Assembly: GCF_000262345.1 (NCBI RefSeq)
Contig: NZ_AJTQ01000248.1
Location: 1-57,978 of the forward strand
Source: Streptomyces xiaopingdaonensis
Lineage (GTDB): Bacteria; Actinomycetota; Actinomycetes; Streptomycetales; Streptomycetaceae
DNA: 57,978 nt
Reading direction: 5' to 3'
Translations under genes and position numbers: made by a program
Shown here: piece by piece, positions 43,032 through 51,101 of the stretch
Layout: each line of letters starts with the position of its first letter
Position numbering within the stretch: position 1 is the stretch's first letter
The notes under the pieces: generated by a model
Database searches by the model: none
Told to the model about the DNA's origin: nothing
The model's input: only the letters and a program-made list of their open reading frames with translations

Positions 43032-43721
43032 ATGCCGAGCCTGACCTTCACGCTCCCCGACGGCAGCCGCCGCACCGCCACGGCGGTCAGGCTCCTCAAC
43101 GCCGGGTACGCGGGCCGCAGCCAGGAGGACGTCGCGGCGCACGTCGCCGAGCTCGCCGAGATCGGCGTCCCCGCGCCGGCGACGACACCCGCGCTCTACC
43201 CCGTCTCCCCCTACCTCGCGCAGCAGACCGGCACCGTGCGCGTCCAGCACGCGCGCACCTCCGGCGAGGCCGAGTGGGCGCTCGTCGTCGACGACACCGG
43301 CGACCTCCTCCTCACGGCGGCCTGCGACCACACCGACCGCGAGCTGGAGGCCCACGGAGTGGCCTGGAGCAAGAACGCGGGTCCCGATGTCCTCGCCGAG
43401 CAGGCCTGGCGCCTCGCCGACGTCGCCGAACGCATCGACGACCTGCGCCTCAGCGCGTGGGTCACCGACGCCGGAGGCGCCGAGCGGCTGCTCCAGGACG
43501 GCACGGCGGCCGAGCTCCTCACGCCCGAGTACTGGTCCGAAGTCCTGCGCGAGCGGGGCGAGTTGGAGCCCGGGACCGTCCTGATCTCCGGGACGATCCC
43601 GATGCTCCCCGACGTCGACCAGTTCGCCGCCGCCTGGCGCGTGCGCCTCTCGGACCCGGCGACGGGCGAGGTCATCGAACTCGCCTACGACGTCGTGCCG
43701 ATGCCCGAGCCCATCGGCTGA
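43032..43721 (+). CDS. DUF2848 family protein (FAH-like hydrolase)
   Basis: This 229-aa protein is recognised as DUF2848 (VRLLNAGYAGRSQEDVAAHV, PALYPVSPYLAQQTGTVRVQ, GEAEWALVVDDTG, ACDHTDRELEAHGV, SKNAGPDVLAEQAW), a family related to fumarylacetoacetate hydrolase-like folds. Its reaction is unknown. It is divergent from the MFS/nitrilase genes and shares their GntR operator, so it probably acts on an intermediate of the same catabolic route. GGAGG lies a few bases before the ATG. Confidence 0.85.
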   Translation: MPSLTFTLPDGSRRTATAVRLLNAGYAGRSQEDVAAHVAELAEIGVPAPATTPALYPVSPYLAQQTGTVRVQHARTSGEAEWALVVDDTGDLLLTAACDHTDRELEAHGVAWSKNAGPDVLAEQAWRLADVAERIDDLRLSAWVTDAGGAERLLQDGTAAELLTPEYWSEVLRERGELEPGTVLISGTIPMLPDVDQFAAAWRVRLSDPATGEVIELAYDVVPMPEPIG

Positions 43722-43828
43722 CACCGGCGCACCACGGCGCGTTCGGCAGGCGTGGCCCGCGGGCGGCTGGGTAACAGCCCCTCCTGCACGTGGGCCGCGC
43801 CAGGCCGTACGCCACGGAGGGAGCCGAA

Positions 43829-45493
43829 GTGGAGCTGCTGGGACCGCAGGGGTCCGCCGCGTCGACGGGACGCTCGCGCGGGAGAGCGCTGCGCAGGGCC
43901 GCGCGCGGGGCCGAGCGGGCGCTGGGCGACGCGCTGCTGCGCGGGGCCGCGCAAGCACGCGGGCTCGGTGCGAACCGGCCGGAAAGAGCCCGTCGTTGGA
44001 CGCTCCCCGAGATCGACCGGCGGCTCTTCCGCGCCGTGGCCGCTCGGGACTGGCCGGGCGCCGAGAGCACGCTGCCGCGTCTCAGCCGCGCCGCCGACCG
44101 CAGCAGGCTGTGGCTGGGCGTGGCCGCCGGCATCGCGGCGAGCCGCTCGCCGCGCGGAGCACGGAGCGCCGTGCGCGGGCTGGCCTCGATCGGGTTCGCC
44201 TCGGCCGTCGTCACCCCGCTCGGCAAGCGGTACGTGGGCAGGGCCCGGCCGGTGCTGGAAACCGTGCCGCTCGTACGGCAGTTGAAGCGGCAGCCGTTCA
44301 CCAGCTCCTTCCCCTCGGGGCACGCGGCCTCGGCCGCCGCCTTCGCCACCGGGGTGGCGTTGGAGTCCCCGCGGTGGGGCGCCGCCGTCGCGCCGCTCGC
44401 GGCGGCCGTCGCCTTCTCGCGCGTGTACACGGGCGTGCACTACCCGAGCGACGTGCTCGCCGGCTCGGCGATCGGCGTCTGCGCGGCGCTCGCCGTCCGG
44501 GGCATAGCGCCCACCCGCTCCCAACTTCCGGCGCCGGGGCGCCCGTTGGCGCAGGCCCCGGCGCTGCCCTCGGGAGCGGGGCTGGTGCTCGTCGGCAACG
44601 TCGGCTCCGGTGGACGCGCCGGAGGGCAGCCCGGGGAGCCGACCGAGCTCGGGGCCGTGCGGCAGCTTTTGCCCGAGGCGGAGGTCATCGTCTGCGACCC
44701 GTCGGAGGAGGACCTCGGCGAGGTGCTGGAACGGGCGGCGCGGCGGGCTGCCGCACACGGCGGCGCGCTCGGCGTCCACGGCGGGGACGGCACCCTCAAC
44801 GCCGCGGCCGGTGCCGCGCTGCGCGCCGGCGTCCCGCTCGCCGTCGTGCCGGGCGGTACGCGCAACCACTTCACCCAGGATCTCGGCGTCGAGACGCCGG
44901 TCGACACCTGCCGGGCCGTGCAGGCGGGCGAAGCGGTCAGCGTCGACCTCGGGTGCTTCCGGGACCTGGGGGCGGCGGAAGGCGAAGACCGCGCACGGGA
45001 CGGGTACTTCCTCAACACGTTCAGCCTCGGCACCTACCCCGAGCTCGTCAGGACCAGGGAGCGGTGGGCGCCGCGGCTCGGCGCGTGGCCCGCGGGGGTG
45101 CTCGCCGCCGTCCACGTCCTGCGGACCGGCAGCCCCGTCCACGCCGGGCTCGGCGGCGAATACCGCACCCTCTGGCTGCTCTTCGCCGGCAACTGCGCCT
45201 ACCGCGCCGGTCTCGCGCCCGTCCGCCGCCGGGACCTCACCGACGGGCAGCTCGACGTGCGCCTCGTCGACGCGGGGAACTGGCCGCGGCTACGGCTCCT
45301 CGTCGCCGCGCTCACCAGCGCCGTCGACCGCTCCCCCGTCCACACGACGGCGCGGCTGCGGCAGTTGGTGATCAGCGACATACCCGAGGGCTCCCACCTC
45401 GCCTACGACGGCGAGGTGGCACCGGCACCCGCGCGGCTGCTCCTCGACAAGCGCCACGAGGCCCTCACCGTCTACCGCTCGGTGCTCGACTGA
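43829..45493 (+). CDS. PAP2 phosphatase - diacylglycerol kinase-like fusion protein
   Basis: This 554-aa fusion has two parts. The N-terminal half is a PAP2-type lipid phosphatase with the three motifs KRYVGRARP, FPSGHAAS and SRVYTGVHYPSDVLAG. The C-terminal half is a DAGK-catalytic-type lipid kinase with GVHGGDGTLNAAAGA, VVPGGTRNHFTQDL and YFLNTFSLGTYP. Having both in one chain suggests turnover of a membrane lipid phosphate/lipid pair such as phosphatidate and diacylglycerol or an undecaprenyl species. The order of the two reactions is inference. The GTG at 43829 follows GGAGGGAG. The neighbours are unrelated. Confidence 0.88.
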   Translation: MELLGPQGSAASTGRSRGRALRRAARGAERALGDALLRGAAQARGLGANRPERARRWTLPEIDRRLFRAVAARDWPGAESTLPRLSRAADRSRLWLGVAAGIAASRSPRGARSAVRGLASIGFASAVVTPLGKRYVGRARPVLETVPLVRQLKRQPFTSSFPSGHAASAAAFATGVALESPRWGAAVAPLAAAVAFSRVYTGVHYPSDVLAGSAIGVCAALAVRGIAPTRSQLPAPGRPLAQAPALPSGAGLVLVGNVGSGGRAGGQPGEPTELGAVRQLLPEAEVIVCDPSEEDLGEVLERAARRAAAHGGALGVHGGDGTLNAAAGAALRAGVPLAVVPGGTRNHFTQDLGVETPVDTCRAVQAGEAVSVDLGCFRDLGAAEGEDRARDGYFLNTFSLGTYPELVRTRERWAPRLGAWPAGVLAAVHVLRTGSPVHAGLGGEYRTLWLLFAGNCAYRAGLAPVRRRDLTDGQLDVRLVDAGNWPRLRLLVAALTSAVDRSPVHTTARLRQLVISDIPEGSHLAYDGEVAPAPARLLLDKRHEALTVYRSVLD

Positions 45494-45909
45494 CGGAGTC
45501 GGGCGAGGCGCACGACGCGGCACCGACCGCCCGGCCACGTGCCGGCGGCACGCCGCCCGGACTTCCCTCCGCAAGAGACCCCGGCGCGGAGTTCGGGACC
45601 GGCCACTGGCTAAGTCACTTGCTTGACCGGTGTTGACCGAAGGGCGTTCACTGAACGCGGGGCCCGCACCGCAACCGGTGCGTACGCAGGCCCGGCCGCG
45701 CCGGCGCTCGCCGCCTGCGAGAGAATGCCGACGCCGACTCCGCCCGCCGCGAGCGGCGCGGCGGCACCCGCGCCGGAGCGATGCAACCCGGGGCGCGGGC
45801 GGCGCCGGCCGACGTGCCGCTTGGAACTCGCCGTAACGGAGGAAGAGTTGGAGCCCACCGAGGGACCCGTCGTCCGCGGCCCGCGCACCGCGCCCGAGGG
45901 GTGCTGACC
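45494..45909. other. Regulatory region upstream of the TetR gene
   Basis: There is no convincing gene in these 416 bases. GCGTTCA-C-TGAACGC at 45644-45658 is a perfect 15-bp palindrome, and GACCGGTGTTGACCG lies just before it (45625-45639), similar to GACCGGTCTACCGACCG at 47471-47487 in front of the second hydrolase. Both are candidate TetR operators. The remaining 250 bases before the TetR start are low-complexity with no recognisable product. Confidence 0.5.
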
Positions 45910-46554
45910 GTGCCCGGCAGGACACACGACACACGCGGGGGCGGCACCAGGGAGACCATCCTCGCCGTCGCCGAGCGCCTCTTCGCCGAGCACGGCGTCT
46001 ACGCCGTCTCCAACCGGCACATCAGCCTGGCGGCAGGACAGGGCAACAACGCAGCCGTCGGCTACCACTTCGGCACCAAGTCCGACCTCGTACGCGCCAT
46101 CGTCGGCAGGCACGCGAAGCCCATCGACGACCGTCGGGACGCGATGCTCGCCGAGATCGGCGACACCTGCGAGATCCGTGACTGGGTCGCGTGCCTCGTC
46201 CGGCCCGGGGTCGACCACCTCGCCTCGCTCGGCTGCCCCACGTGGTACGGGCGGTTCGCCGCGCAGGTGATGACCGATCCGCGGCTGCGCGAGATCGTGA
46301 TCGACGAGACCTTCGGCCCGTCCGTCCAGCACACCGTCGACGGCCTCAACCGCTGCCTGCCCGACCTCCCGCTGCCGGTGCGCATGCAGCGCAGCAGCAT
46401 GGCACGCCTCCTGCTCACCCACTCGCTCGCGGAGCGCGAACGCGAACTCGCCGAGGACAGCCACGCCTCCGGGTCGAGCTGGGACGAGTACGCGACCTGG
46501 CTCACCGACGCACTGGTCGGCCTCTGGCTCGCGCCCCACACACCCGGGAGCTGA
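45910..46554 (+). CDS. TetR family transcriptional regulator
   Basis: This 214-aa protein has an N-terminal TetR helix-turn-helix (TRETILAVAERLFAEHGVYA, SLAAGQGNNAAVGYHFGTKS) and a helical ligand domain with FAAQVMTDPRLREIVIDETF and WATWLTDALVGLWLAP-like segments. I choose the GTG at 45910, with GAGGGG eight bases upstream; GTG 45901 is in frame too. It is followed by two alpha/beta-hydrolase genes, the second with a TetR-like palindrome before it, so it probably represses them and itself. Confidence 0.87.
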   Translation: MPGRTHDTRGGGTRETILAVAERLFAEHGVYAVSNRHISLAAGQGNNAAVGYHFGTKSDLVRAIVGRHAKPIDDRRDAMLAEIGDTCEIRDWVACLVRPGVDHLASLGCPTWYGRFAAQVMTDPRLREIVIDETFGPSVQHTVDGLNRCLPDLPLPVRMQRSSMARLLLTHSLAERERELAEDSHASGSSWDEYATWLTDALVGLWLAPHTPGS

Positions 46555-46631
46555 GCGGAGAACCGGGCCGCACCGGAACGCTTCCGCGGATACGCTCCCG
46601 TCTCCGCACCGTCGCCGCCGGGAGCCCGACC

Positions 46632-47441
46632 ATGCCCGAACCGTCCTTCGTCCGCCTGCGCGGGCGCCGCTTCGCCTACGTCGACCACGGCGGCCCGGGC
46701 CCCGTACTCCTCGCGCTCCACGGGCACTTCGGCCGGGCGACGCTCTTCGACCCGCTCGCCGAGGCGCTGCACGGCCGCTACCGGGTCGTCGCGCTCGACC
46801 AGCGGGGGCACGGCCTCTCGGAGAACGGCGGCGACTTCGCACCCGAGGAGTACGCGGAGGACGCGGCTGCCTTCCTGCGCAGGCTGGAGAGCGCCCCCGC
46901 CGCGGTCGTCGGCCACTCCATGGGAGGCGCGGTCGCCTACTTCCTCGCGGCCCGCCATCCCGCCCTCGTCTCGGCGCTCGTCGTCGCCGACATGACGACG
47001 CGCAACCACGAGCCCGAGACCCGTCCCGTCCTCGACGTCTCGGCCTGGCCGCACCGGGCCGGCTCGCGTGCGCTGCTCCGCTCGGCGATCGAGGCGGACG
47101 TCCCGGACGCCTCGTACTTCCTCGACAGCGCGGTCGAGTTCGACGACGGGTGGGGGCTGCTCTTCGACACCGCGGACATGATGGCCTCGCAGCGCGCCCT
47201 CGTCGGGGACTTCGGGGAGGTGTGGGCCGCCTCGCGCCAGCCGGCGCTCCTGCTGCGGGCGGGCGAGAGCTTCGTCCTCACCGGAGAGACGGCCCGCCTG
47301 ATGGCCCGCACGCGTCCGCGCACGGAACTCGTCGAACTCCCCGGCTGCGGCCACTGGCTTCACGCCGACGCACCGCGGACGTTCGCGGAGTCCGTCGGCT
47401 CCTTCCTCGACCGGGCCCTACGCGCCGACGCTCACGACTAA
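46632..47441 (+). CDS. Alpha/beta hydrolase (serine nucleophile)
   Basis: This 269-aa alpha/beta-hydrolase fold enzyme has the oxyanion segment LALHGHFG, DQRGHGLSE, the nucleophile elbow GHSMGG with S96, and the catalytic His in GCGHWLHADAP. Esterase, lactonase or C-C hydrolase activity is possible. It starts 77 bases after the TetR gene and is likely under its control. Confidence 0.88.
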   Translation: MPEPSFVRLRGRRFAYVDHGGPGPVLLALHGHFGRATLFDPLAEALHGRYRVVALDQRGHGLSENGGDFAPEEYAEDAAAFLRRLESAPAAVVGHSMGGAVAYFLAARHPALVSALVVADMTTRNHEPETRPVLDVSAWPHRAGSRALLRSAIEADVPDASYFLDSAVEFDDGWGLLFDTADMMASQRALVGDFGEVWAASRQPALLLRAGESFVLTGETARLMARTRPRTELVELPGCGHWLHADAPRTFAESVGSFLDRALRADAHD

Positions 47442-47463
47442 ACCGATCTGTACACTCAACCGA

Positions 47464-47481
47464 GTAGACAGACCGGTCTAC
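47464..47481. promoter_or_regulatory. Palindrome upstream of the second hydrolase (TetR operator candidate)
   Basis: GTAGAC-agaccg-GTCTAC, containing the perfect core AGACCGGTCT, lies 37 bases before the ATG of the hydrolase at 47518. Its position and symmetry fit a TetR-family repressor site. Confidence 0.6.
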
Positions 47482-47517
47482 CGACCGAGAACAGCCGAGG
47501 ACCCGAGGAAGATCATC

Positions 47518-48363
47518 ATGACGTTCCTGACCGACAACCTCCTCGTCGACGGGGTGCGCCTCGCCTACCGAGACCGCGGCGCGGGCGACCCCGTCGTCCT
47601 GCTCCACGGAACCCCCTCGCACTCCGGCGAGTGGCGGGACGTCGCGCCGCGGATCGAGGCGGCCGGCCACCGCACCCTCGCCTACGACCTGCTCGGCTAC
47701 GGCCTCTCCGAGCGCCCGGCACACCGCGACACCTCCGTCGCCGCGCAGACGGAACTCCTCGGGTCGCTCCTCGACGAAATGGGCCTGGACAAGGTCGACC
47801 TCGTCGCCCACGACATCGGCGGCGCCGTCGGCCAGCGGTTCGCCCTCGCCCGGCCGGAGCGCGTGCGGCGCCTGATGCTCGTCGACACCGTCAGCTACGA
47901 CTCCTGGCCGTCCGCGACGTGGCGCAGGATCATCGACGAGCGGATGGACGAGTACGCCGGCCTCTCACAGGAAGAGTTCGAAGCGCTGCTCACCCGGCAA
48001 CTCGCCATGACCGTCGAGACCGAAGGGCTGATGGCGGGCGAGGTGCTGGACGCGTACCTCGCCCCGCACCGGTCGGCGCTGGGACGCGCCTCCTTCTTCG
48101 AGCACCAGGTACGGCACTACGACGCGACGTACACGGAGGAGATCGCCGACCGGCTCGGCGAACTCACCATGCCCGTGCGCATCCTGTGGGGGGAGCACGA
48201 CCGCTGGCAGCCGGTCGGCTACGCGGAACGGCTCAGCCGCGACATCCCCCGCGCCGAACTCGTCGTCGTCCCGGGCGCAGGACACTTCGTCATGGAGGAC
48301 GCCCCGCAGCGGGTCGCACGCGAGATCCTCGACTTCCTCGCCGTCCCGGTCCGGCAGGCGTGA
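47518..48363 (+). CDS. Alpha/beta hydrolase with aspartate nucleophile (dehalogenase/epoxide hydrolase-like)
   Basis: This 281-aa enzyme has HGTPSHSGEWRD, the DLLGYGLSE strand, an elbow with Asp instead of Ser (D99 in VAHDIGGAVG) and His in GAGHFVMEDAP. An Asp nucleophile points to haloalkane dehalogenases, fluoroacetate-type dehalogenases or epoxide hydrolases. The usual halide-binding Trp after the nucleophile (HDW) is Ile here, so classical haloalkane dehalogenation is less certain. GAGGAAG precedes the ATG. A TetR-type palindrome sits upstream. Confidence 0.87.
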   Translation: MTFLTDNLLVDGVRLAYRDRGAGDPVVLLHGTPSHSGEWRDVAPRIEAAGHRTLAYDLLGYGLSERPAHRDTSVAAQTELLGSLLDEMGLDKVDLVAHDIGGAVGQRFALARPERVRRLMLVDTVSYDSWPSATWRRIIDERMDEYAGLSQEEFEALLTRQLAMTVETEGLMAGEVLDAYLAPHRSALGRASFFEHQVRHYDATYTEEIADRLGELTMPVRILWGEHDRWQPVGYAERLSRDIPRAELVVVPGAGHFVMEDAPQRVAREILDFLAVPVRQA

Positions 48364-48418
48364 ACCGGACCCTGCCGCCGGCGCCAACCCGCGTCGGACC
48401 GTGACGAGTTGACGCGCC

Positions 48419-48829
48419 TCAGAGGGCCTCGGCCGCCGCTCGGGCGACGTCCTGGTCCTGGTCGCCCGAGCCGCCGCTGACGCCGACGCCGCCGACGACC
48501 GCGCCGTCGCGGTAGAGCGGCACCCCGCCGGCGAACGTCATCACGCGTCCCCGGTTGGAGACGTTGATCCCGTAGAACTGCTCGCCGGGCAGCGCGTTCC
48601 CGCCCAGCTCCCAGGTGGAGGTGTCGAAGGCCCGGGCGGAGAACGCCTTGTCGATGGAGATGTCGACGCTGCCGATCCACGCCCCGTCCATCCGCACGTG
48701 CGCGACGAGGTTGCCGCCGTGGTCGACCACGGCGATGTTGCTCGGCTGCCCGTTCTCCGACGCCTGCTTCTCGCCCGCGGCGATCACCCTGCGGGCGTCC
48801 TCCAGGGAGACGGTCTCGATGGTCGTCAT
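48419..48829 (-). CDS. GlcG/HbpS family heme-degrading or heme-binding protein
   Basis: This 136-aa protein is of the GlcG/HbpS family: LEDARRVIAAGEKQASENGQ, NIAVVDHGGNLVAHVRMDGAW, SIDKAFSARAF, GGVPLYRDGAVVGGVGVSGG, and QDVARAAAEAL. The Streptomyces relative HbpS binds and degrades heme and senses redox stress with a two-component system. No kinase lies next to it and no export signal is visible, so a cytoplasmic role of unknown kind is likely. The ATG at 48829 has GGGAG upstream. Confidence 0.87.
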   Translation of the reverse strand: MTTIETVSLEDARRVIAAGEKQASENGQPSNIAVVDHGGNLVAHVRMDGAWIGSVDISIDKAFSARAFDTSTWELGGNALPGEQFYGINVSNRGRVMTFAGGVPLYRDGAVVGGVGVSGGSGDQDQDVARAAAEAL

Positions 48830-49299
48830 GGTTCTCCCTCCTGCGGGTGCCCGACCATCGTCCCCCGGCCCGCGCGCTTCGGCCACGCGGAGGGAGGGCG
48901 GCCGCGGGGCGGCGGTGCGCGACAACGGAGAGGCAGCGGTTCGGTGCCGTGGGTGACTCCGCACCTGCCGTCGGCCGTCCCGATGCGGGCACGAGGGCGA
49001 CCCGCGCCGGACGGCTTCGACGCGGCGAACTTCCGCGCGTAAACACGCAGTTGACCCGACCGACGGTGCTCCCGAAAAAGTCGAACTGGATTCTCCGCGT
49101 ATACGGACTGTACGAGTTCCGCGGCACGGCAGGAGGAAGGCAAGGACGGCAGCGCACTTTCAGGTGATTCCCTCCGGGCGCTCTTGCCCGGGGGACTCGC
49201 CCCGCACAATGATTGTTCAGCACCGCGGGGCCCACGGTCGGCGAAGTGGGTTCCGTGGAATGCGTGGATTCTCGTTCCACATTCGACTCCAGGAGAACC
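48830..49299. other. Intergenic region upstream of the crystallin-like gene
   Basis: These 470 bases between divergent genes hold no convincing coding frame. TTGACC near 49051 and AT-richer stretches (GCGTATACGG near 49098, ACAATGATTGTTCAG near 49206) could hold promoter elements of the secreted protein gene, but no clear -35/-10 pair is assigned. Confidence 0.4.
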
Positions 49300-49653
49300 G
49301 TGATCTCACCACCGAAGAATGTCGCGCGCACCATGGCGATGGCGCTCGCGGCAGCGGCCGCTTTCACCATGACGGGGCCGGCCACGACCGCGTCCGCAAT
49401 CAACAAGGTCACCTGCAACCCCGGCGCAGGGTACTTGAAGATCTGGTCGCATCTGAACGGTCGTGACAGCGTGGACTGCTACGCAAACCGAGGAAAGACC
49501 AACTTCGGAAACTGGTGGGTCGACAAGATCTCCACCGGAAACAACAACGTGAAGTACTACGACGCCAACGGCGACGTGGTGAAGATCAATCGAGGCAAGA
49601 CCATCAGCTACCCGAACCGCCCACCGAAGGTCAAGGCGATCGAGATTCTCTAG
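49300..49653 (+). CDS. Secreted beta/gamma-crystallin-like protein (SKLP type)
   Basis: This 117-aa exported protein has a signal peptide (NVARTMAMALAAAAAFTMTG, cleavage after ATTASA) and an 80-residue beta/gamma-crystallin domain with two cysteines (KVTCNPG and SVDCYAN). Other segments are FGNWWVDKISTGNNNVKYYD and KAIEIL. Such domains occur in the Streptomyces killer-toxin-like protein and metalloproteinase inhibitors; antimicrobial, inhibitor or calcium-binding roles are possible. The GTG start has AGGAGA in front. Codon use is less GC-biased than in the neighbours, as is usual for highly secreted small proteins. A very long hairpin follows the gene. Confidence 0.85.
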   Translation: MISPPKNVARTMAMALAAAAAFTMTGPATTASAINKVTCNPGAGYLKIWSHLNGRDSVDCYANRGKTNFGNWWVDKISTGNNNVKYYDANGDVVKINRGKTISYPNRPPKVKAIEIL

Positions 49654-49718
49654 GGAGTTCACGGCGGTACGCGAGCGGACGGGCCGACACGTATTCCGCT
49701 CCCCGTACCGCGAGGAAT

Positions 49719-49766
49719 CGTCGATGGCCGCTCGCCCGCCTTTTCGCGGGTGAGCGGCCATCGACG
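49719..49766. terminator. Long terminator hairpin
   Basis: Positions 49719-49739 pair with 49746-49766 to form a stem of about 21 bp with a single wobble and a six-base loop (CTTTTC). It lies between the convergent crystallin-like gene and the AraC-GyrI regulator gene and is the strongest hairpin I noticed in the window. Confidence 0.9.
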
Positions 49767-49867
49767 TGGGTGCGGGCAACAACCGGAAAAGCACTCGCAG
49801 TTGCAGGCTCGGGACATGCACGTCGGGCGCGAGCGCCGTCAGACTGTTCAGCCCCAGTCGCAACCCG

Positions 49868-50737
49868 TCACGCCGGCTCGACGGGGAACCAGAGGTCGCA
49901 GGTCGCCGTACTGAAGTCGTCCGCGTGCTCGAGTACCGCGACGATCGAGGGGCCCGGCCGGAGACGCCACGGGTTGGAGGGGAACCACTCGGTCGCGGTC
50001 GCGGCCCAAGTCTCCTGCAGGGTCTGCGGATGCGGTCCTGAGGTGCGGAAGACCACCCACCTGCCGGCCGGTACGTCGAGCGCGTCGAGGTCCTCGGGGG
50101 TCGGCGTGGTGTCCGAGACGGCGACCCCGTGCAGGTAGGTCAACCGGGTGCCCTCCGTGCCGTCGGGATCGACGTCGTCGCAGACTTGCAGCAGGCCCCC
50201 GGGCTCGGTGTCGCTGAGGGTCTTCAGCCGGAGGTGCTCCTCCTCCGGCAGTGCACTGACGTGCCGCTCGATGTGCGGGTTGATGCCGTGGTGGATCAGG
50301 GGAACACGTACTGCGTGTCCGATCAGACGGAACGCGGGGCGGTCGACGATGCGGGTGTCCATGGGGACGCTCCCTTCGACGGTCAGGCGGAACCTGAGTT
50401 GCGGTTGCGTACGCAGAGGGCCTCCGTCGCGGCGCGCGTCGCCCGGACCGGTGCCGTGGACGGCACGGAACGCCCGTCCGAAAGCCTCGGTCGACCCGTA
50501 TCCGTACCGGACGGCGATGCTCAGCAAGTCGCCCTCCCTGCGGACCACTTCGGCAGCGGCGACGGTCATCCGGCGACGGCGCACGTACTCCGACAGCGGT
50601 ATGCCGGCCAACGACGAGAACATCCGCCGCAGGTGGTACCCGGTCGTACCGAGCTCTTGGGCCAGCCCGTGGACGTCGAGCTCCTCGGCGAGGTGCTCCT
50701 CCACGAGGTCCACGAGGTGGTTGAGTGCCGAGATCAC
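49868..50737 (-). CDS. AraC family regulator with GyrI-like effector domain
   Basis: This 289-aa protein has an N-terminal AraC double helix-turn-helix (LVDLVEEHLAEELDVHGLAQ, TTGYHLRRMFSSLAGIPLSE, IAVRYGYGSTEAFGRAFRAV) and a C-terminal GyrI/Rob-type ligand domain (VDRPAFRLIGHAVRVPL, LDVPAGRWVVFRTSGPHPQT, CDLWFPVEPA). Such proteins respond to small hydrophobic or cationic compounds and often control efflux. The GTG at 50737 is preferred over the ATG at 50755, since AAAGGAGG ends five bases before it. No obvious target operon is adjacent. Confidence 0.9.
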   Translation of the reverse strand: MISALNHLVDLVEEHLAEELDVHGLAQELGTTGYHLRRMFSSLAGIPLSEYVRRRRMTVAAAEVVRREGDLLSIAVRYGYGSTEAFGRAFRAVHGTGPGDARRDGGPLRTQPQLRFRLTVEGSVPMDTRIVDRPAFRLIGHAVRVPLIHHGINPHIERHVSALPEEEHLRLKTLSDTEPGGLLQVCDDVDPDGTEGTRLTYLHGVAVSDTTPTPEDLDALDVPAGRWVVFRTSGPHPQTLQETWAATATEWFPSNPWRLRPGPSIVAVLEHADDFSTATCDLWFPVEPA

Positions 50738-51101
50738 GAGGCCCTCCTTTCGCACTCCATCCTGAGAGGAAATTCAGCCTCGCACCCGACCGCTGCGAAC
50801 CGATTCGATCGGGTGCCGCCGGGGCCGGCAAGGACTCGACGCATTCCCTCGACTGCGCTCTCCACGCACCGTCTCGCTCAGCAGAAGGCGCGGGCCGGGA
50901 CACCTGGAAGTGCAGCGCAACGAAACGGCTCGACGACCGAGGCCCCGCGCGGAGGCTTCGTCAACTGGTCGCGACAGTGGGTCGTTGGCTTCTTCGTAGG
51001 ATGGCCGCCATGTCCGTCCACCTGTCCCGAACGAGCCGAAGAAGGCCCGACGCCCACTTACTCCGAGGCAGTGCCGCGGCCCTCGTGGTGGGACGCGCCG
51101 C
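50738..51101. other. Divergent intergenic region without a gene
   Basis: These 364 bases between the AraC-GyrI and GNAT genes contain no supported coding frame. TAGGAT at about 50997-51002 is a possible -10 element toward the GNAT gene, without a clear -35. Confidence 0.35.

Noticed and set aside
45610..46842. Long minus-strand ORF across the TetR gene
   Set aside because: It is antisense to a clear TetR gene, and its sequence shows no domain; the codon pattern belongs to the plus strand.
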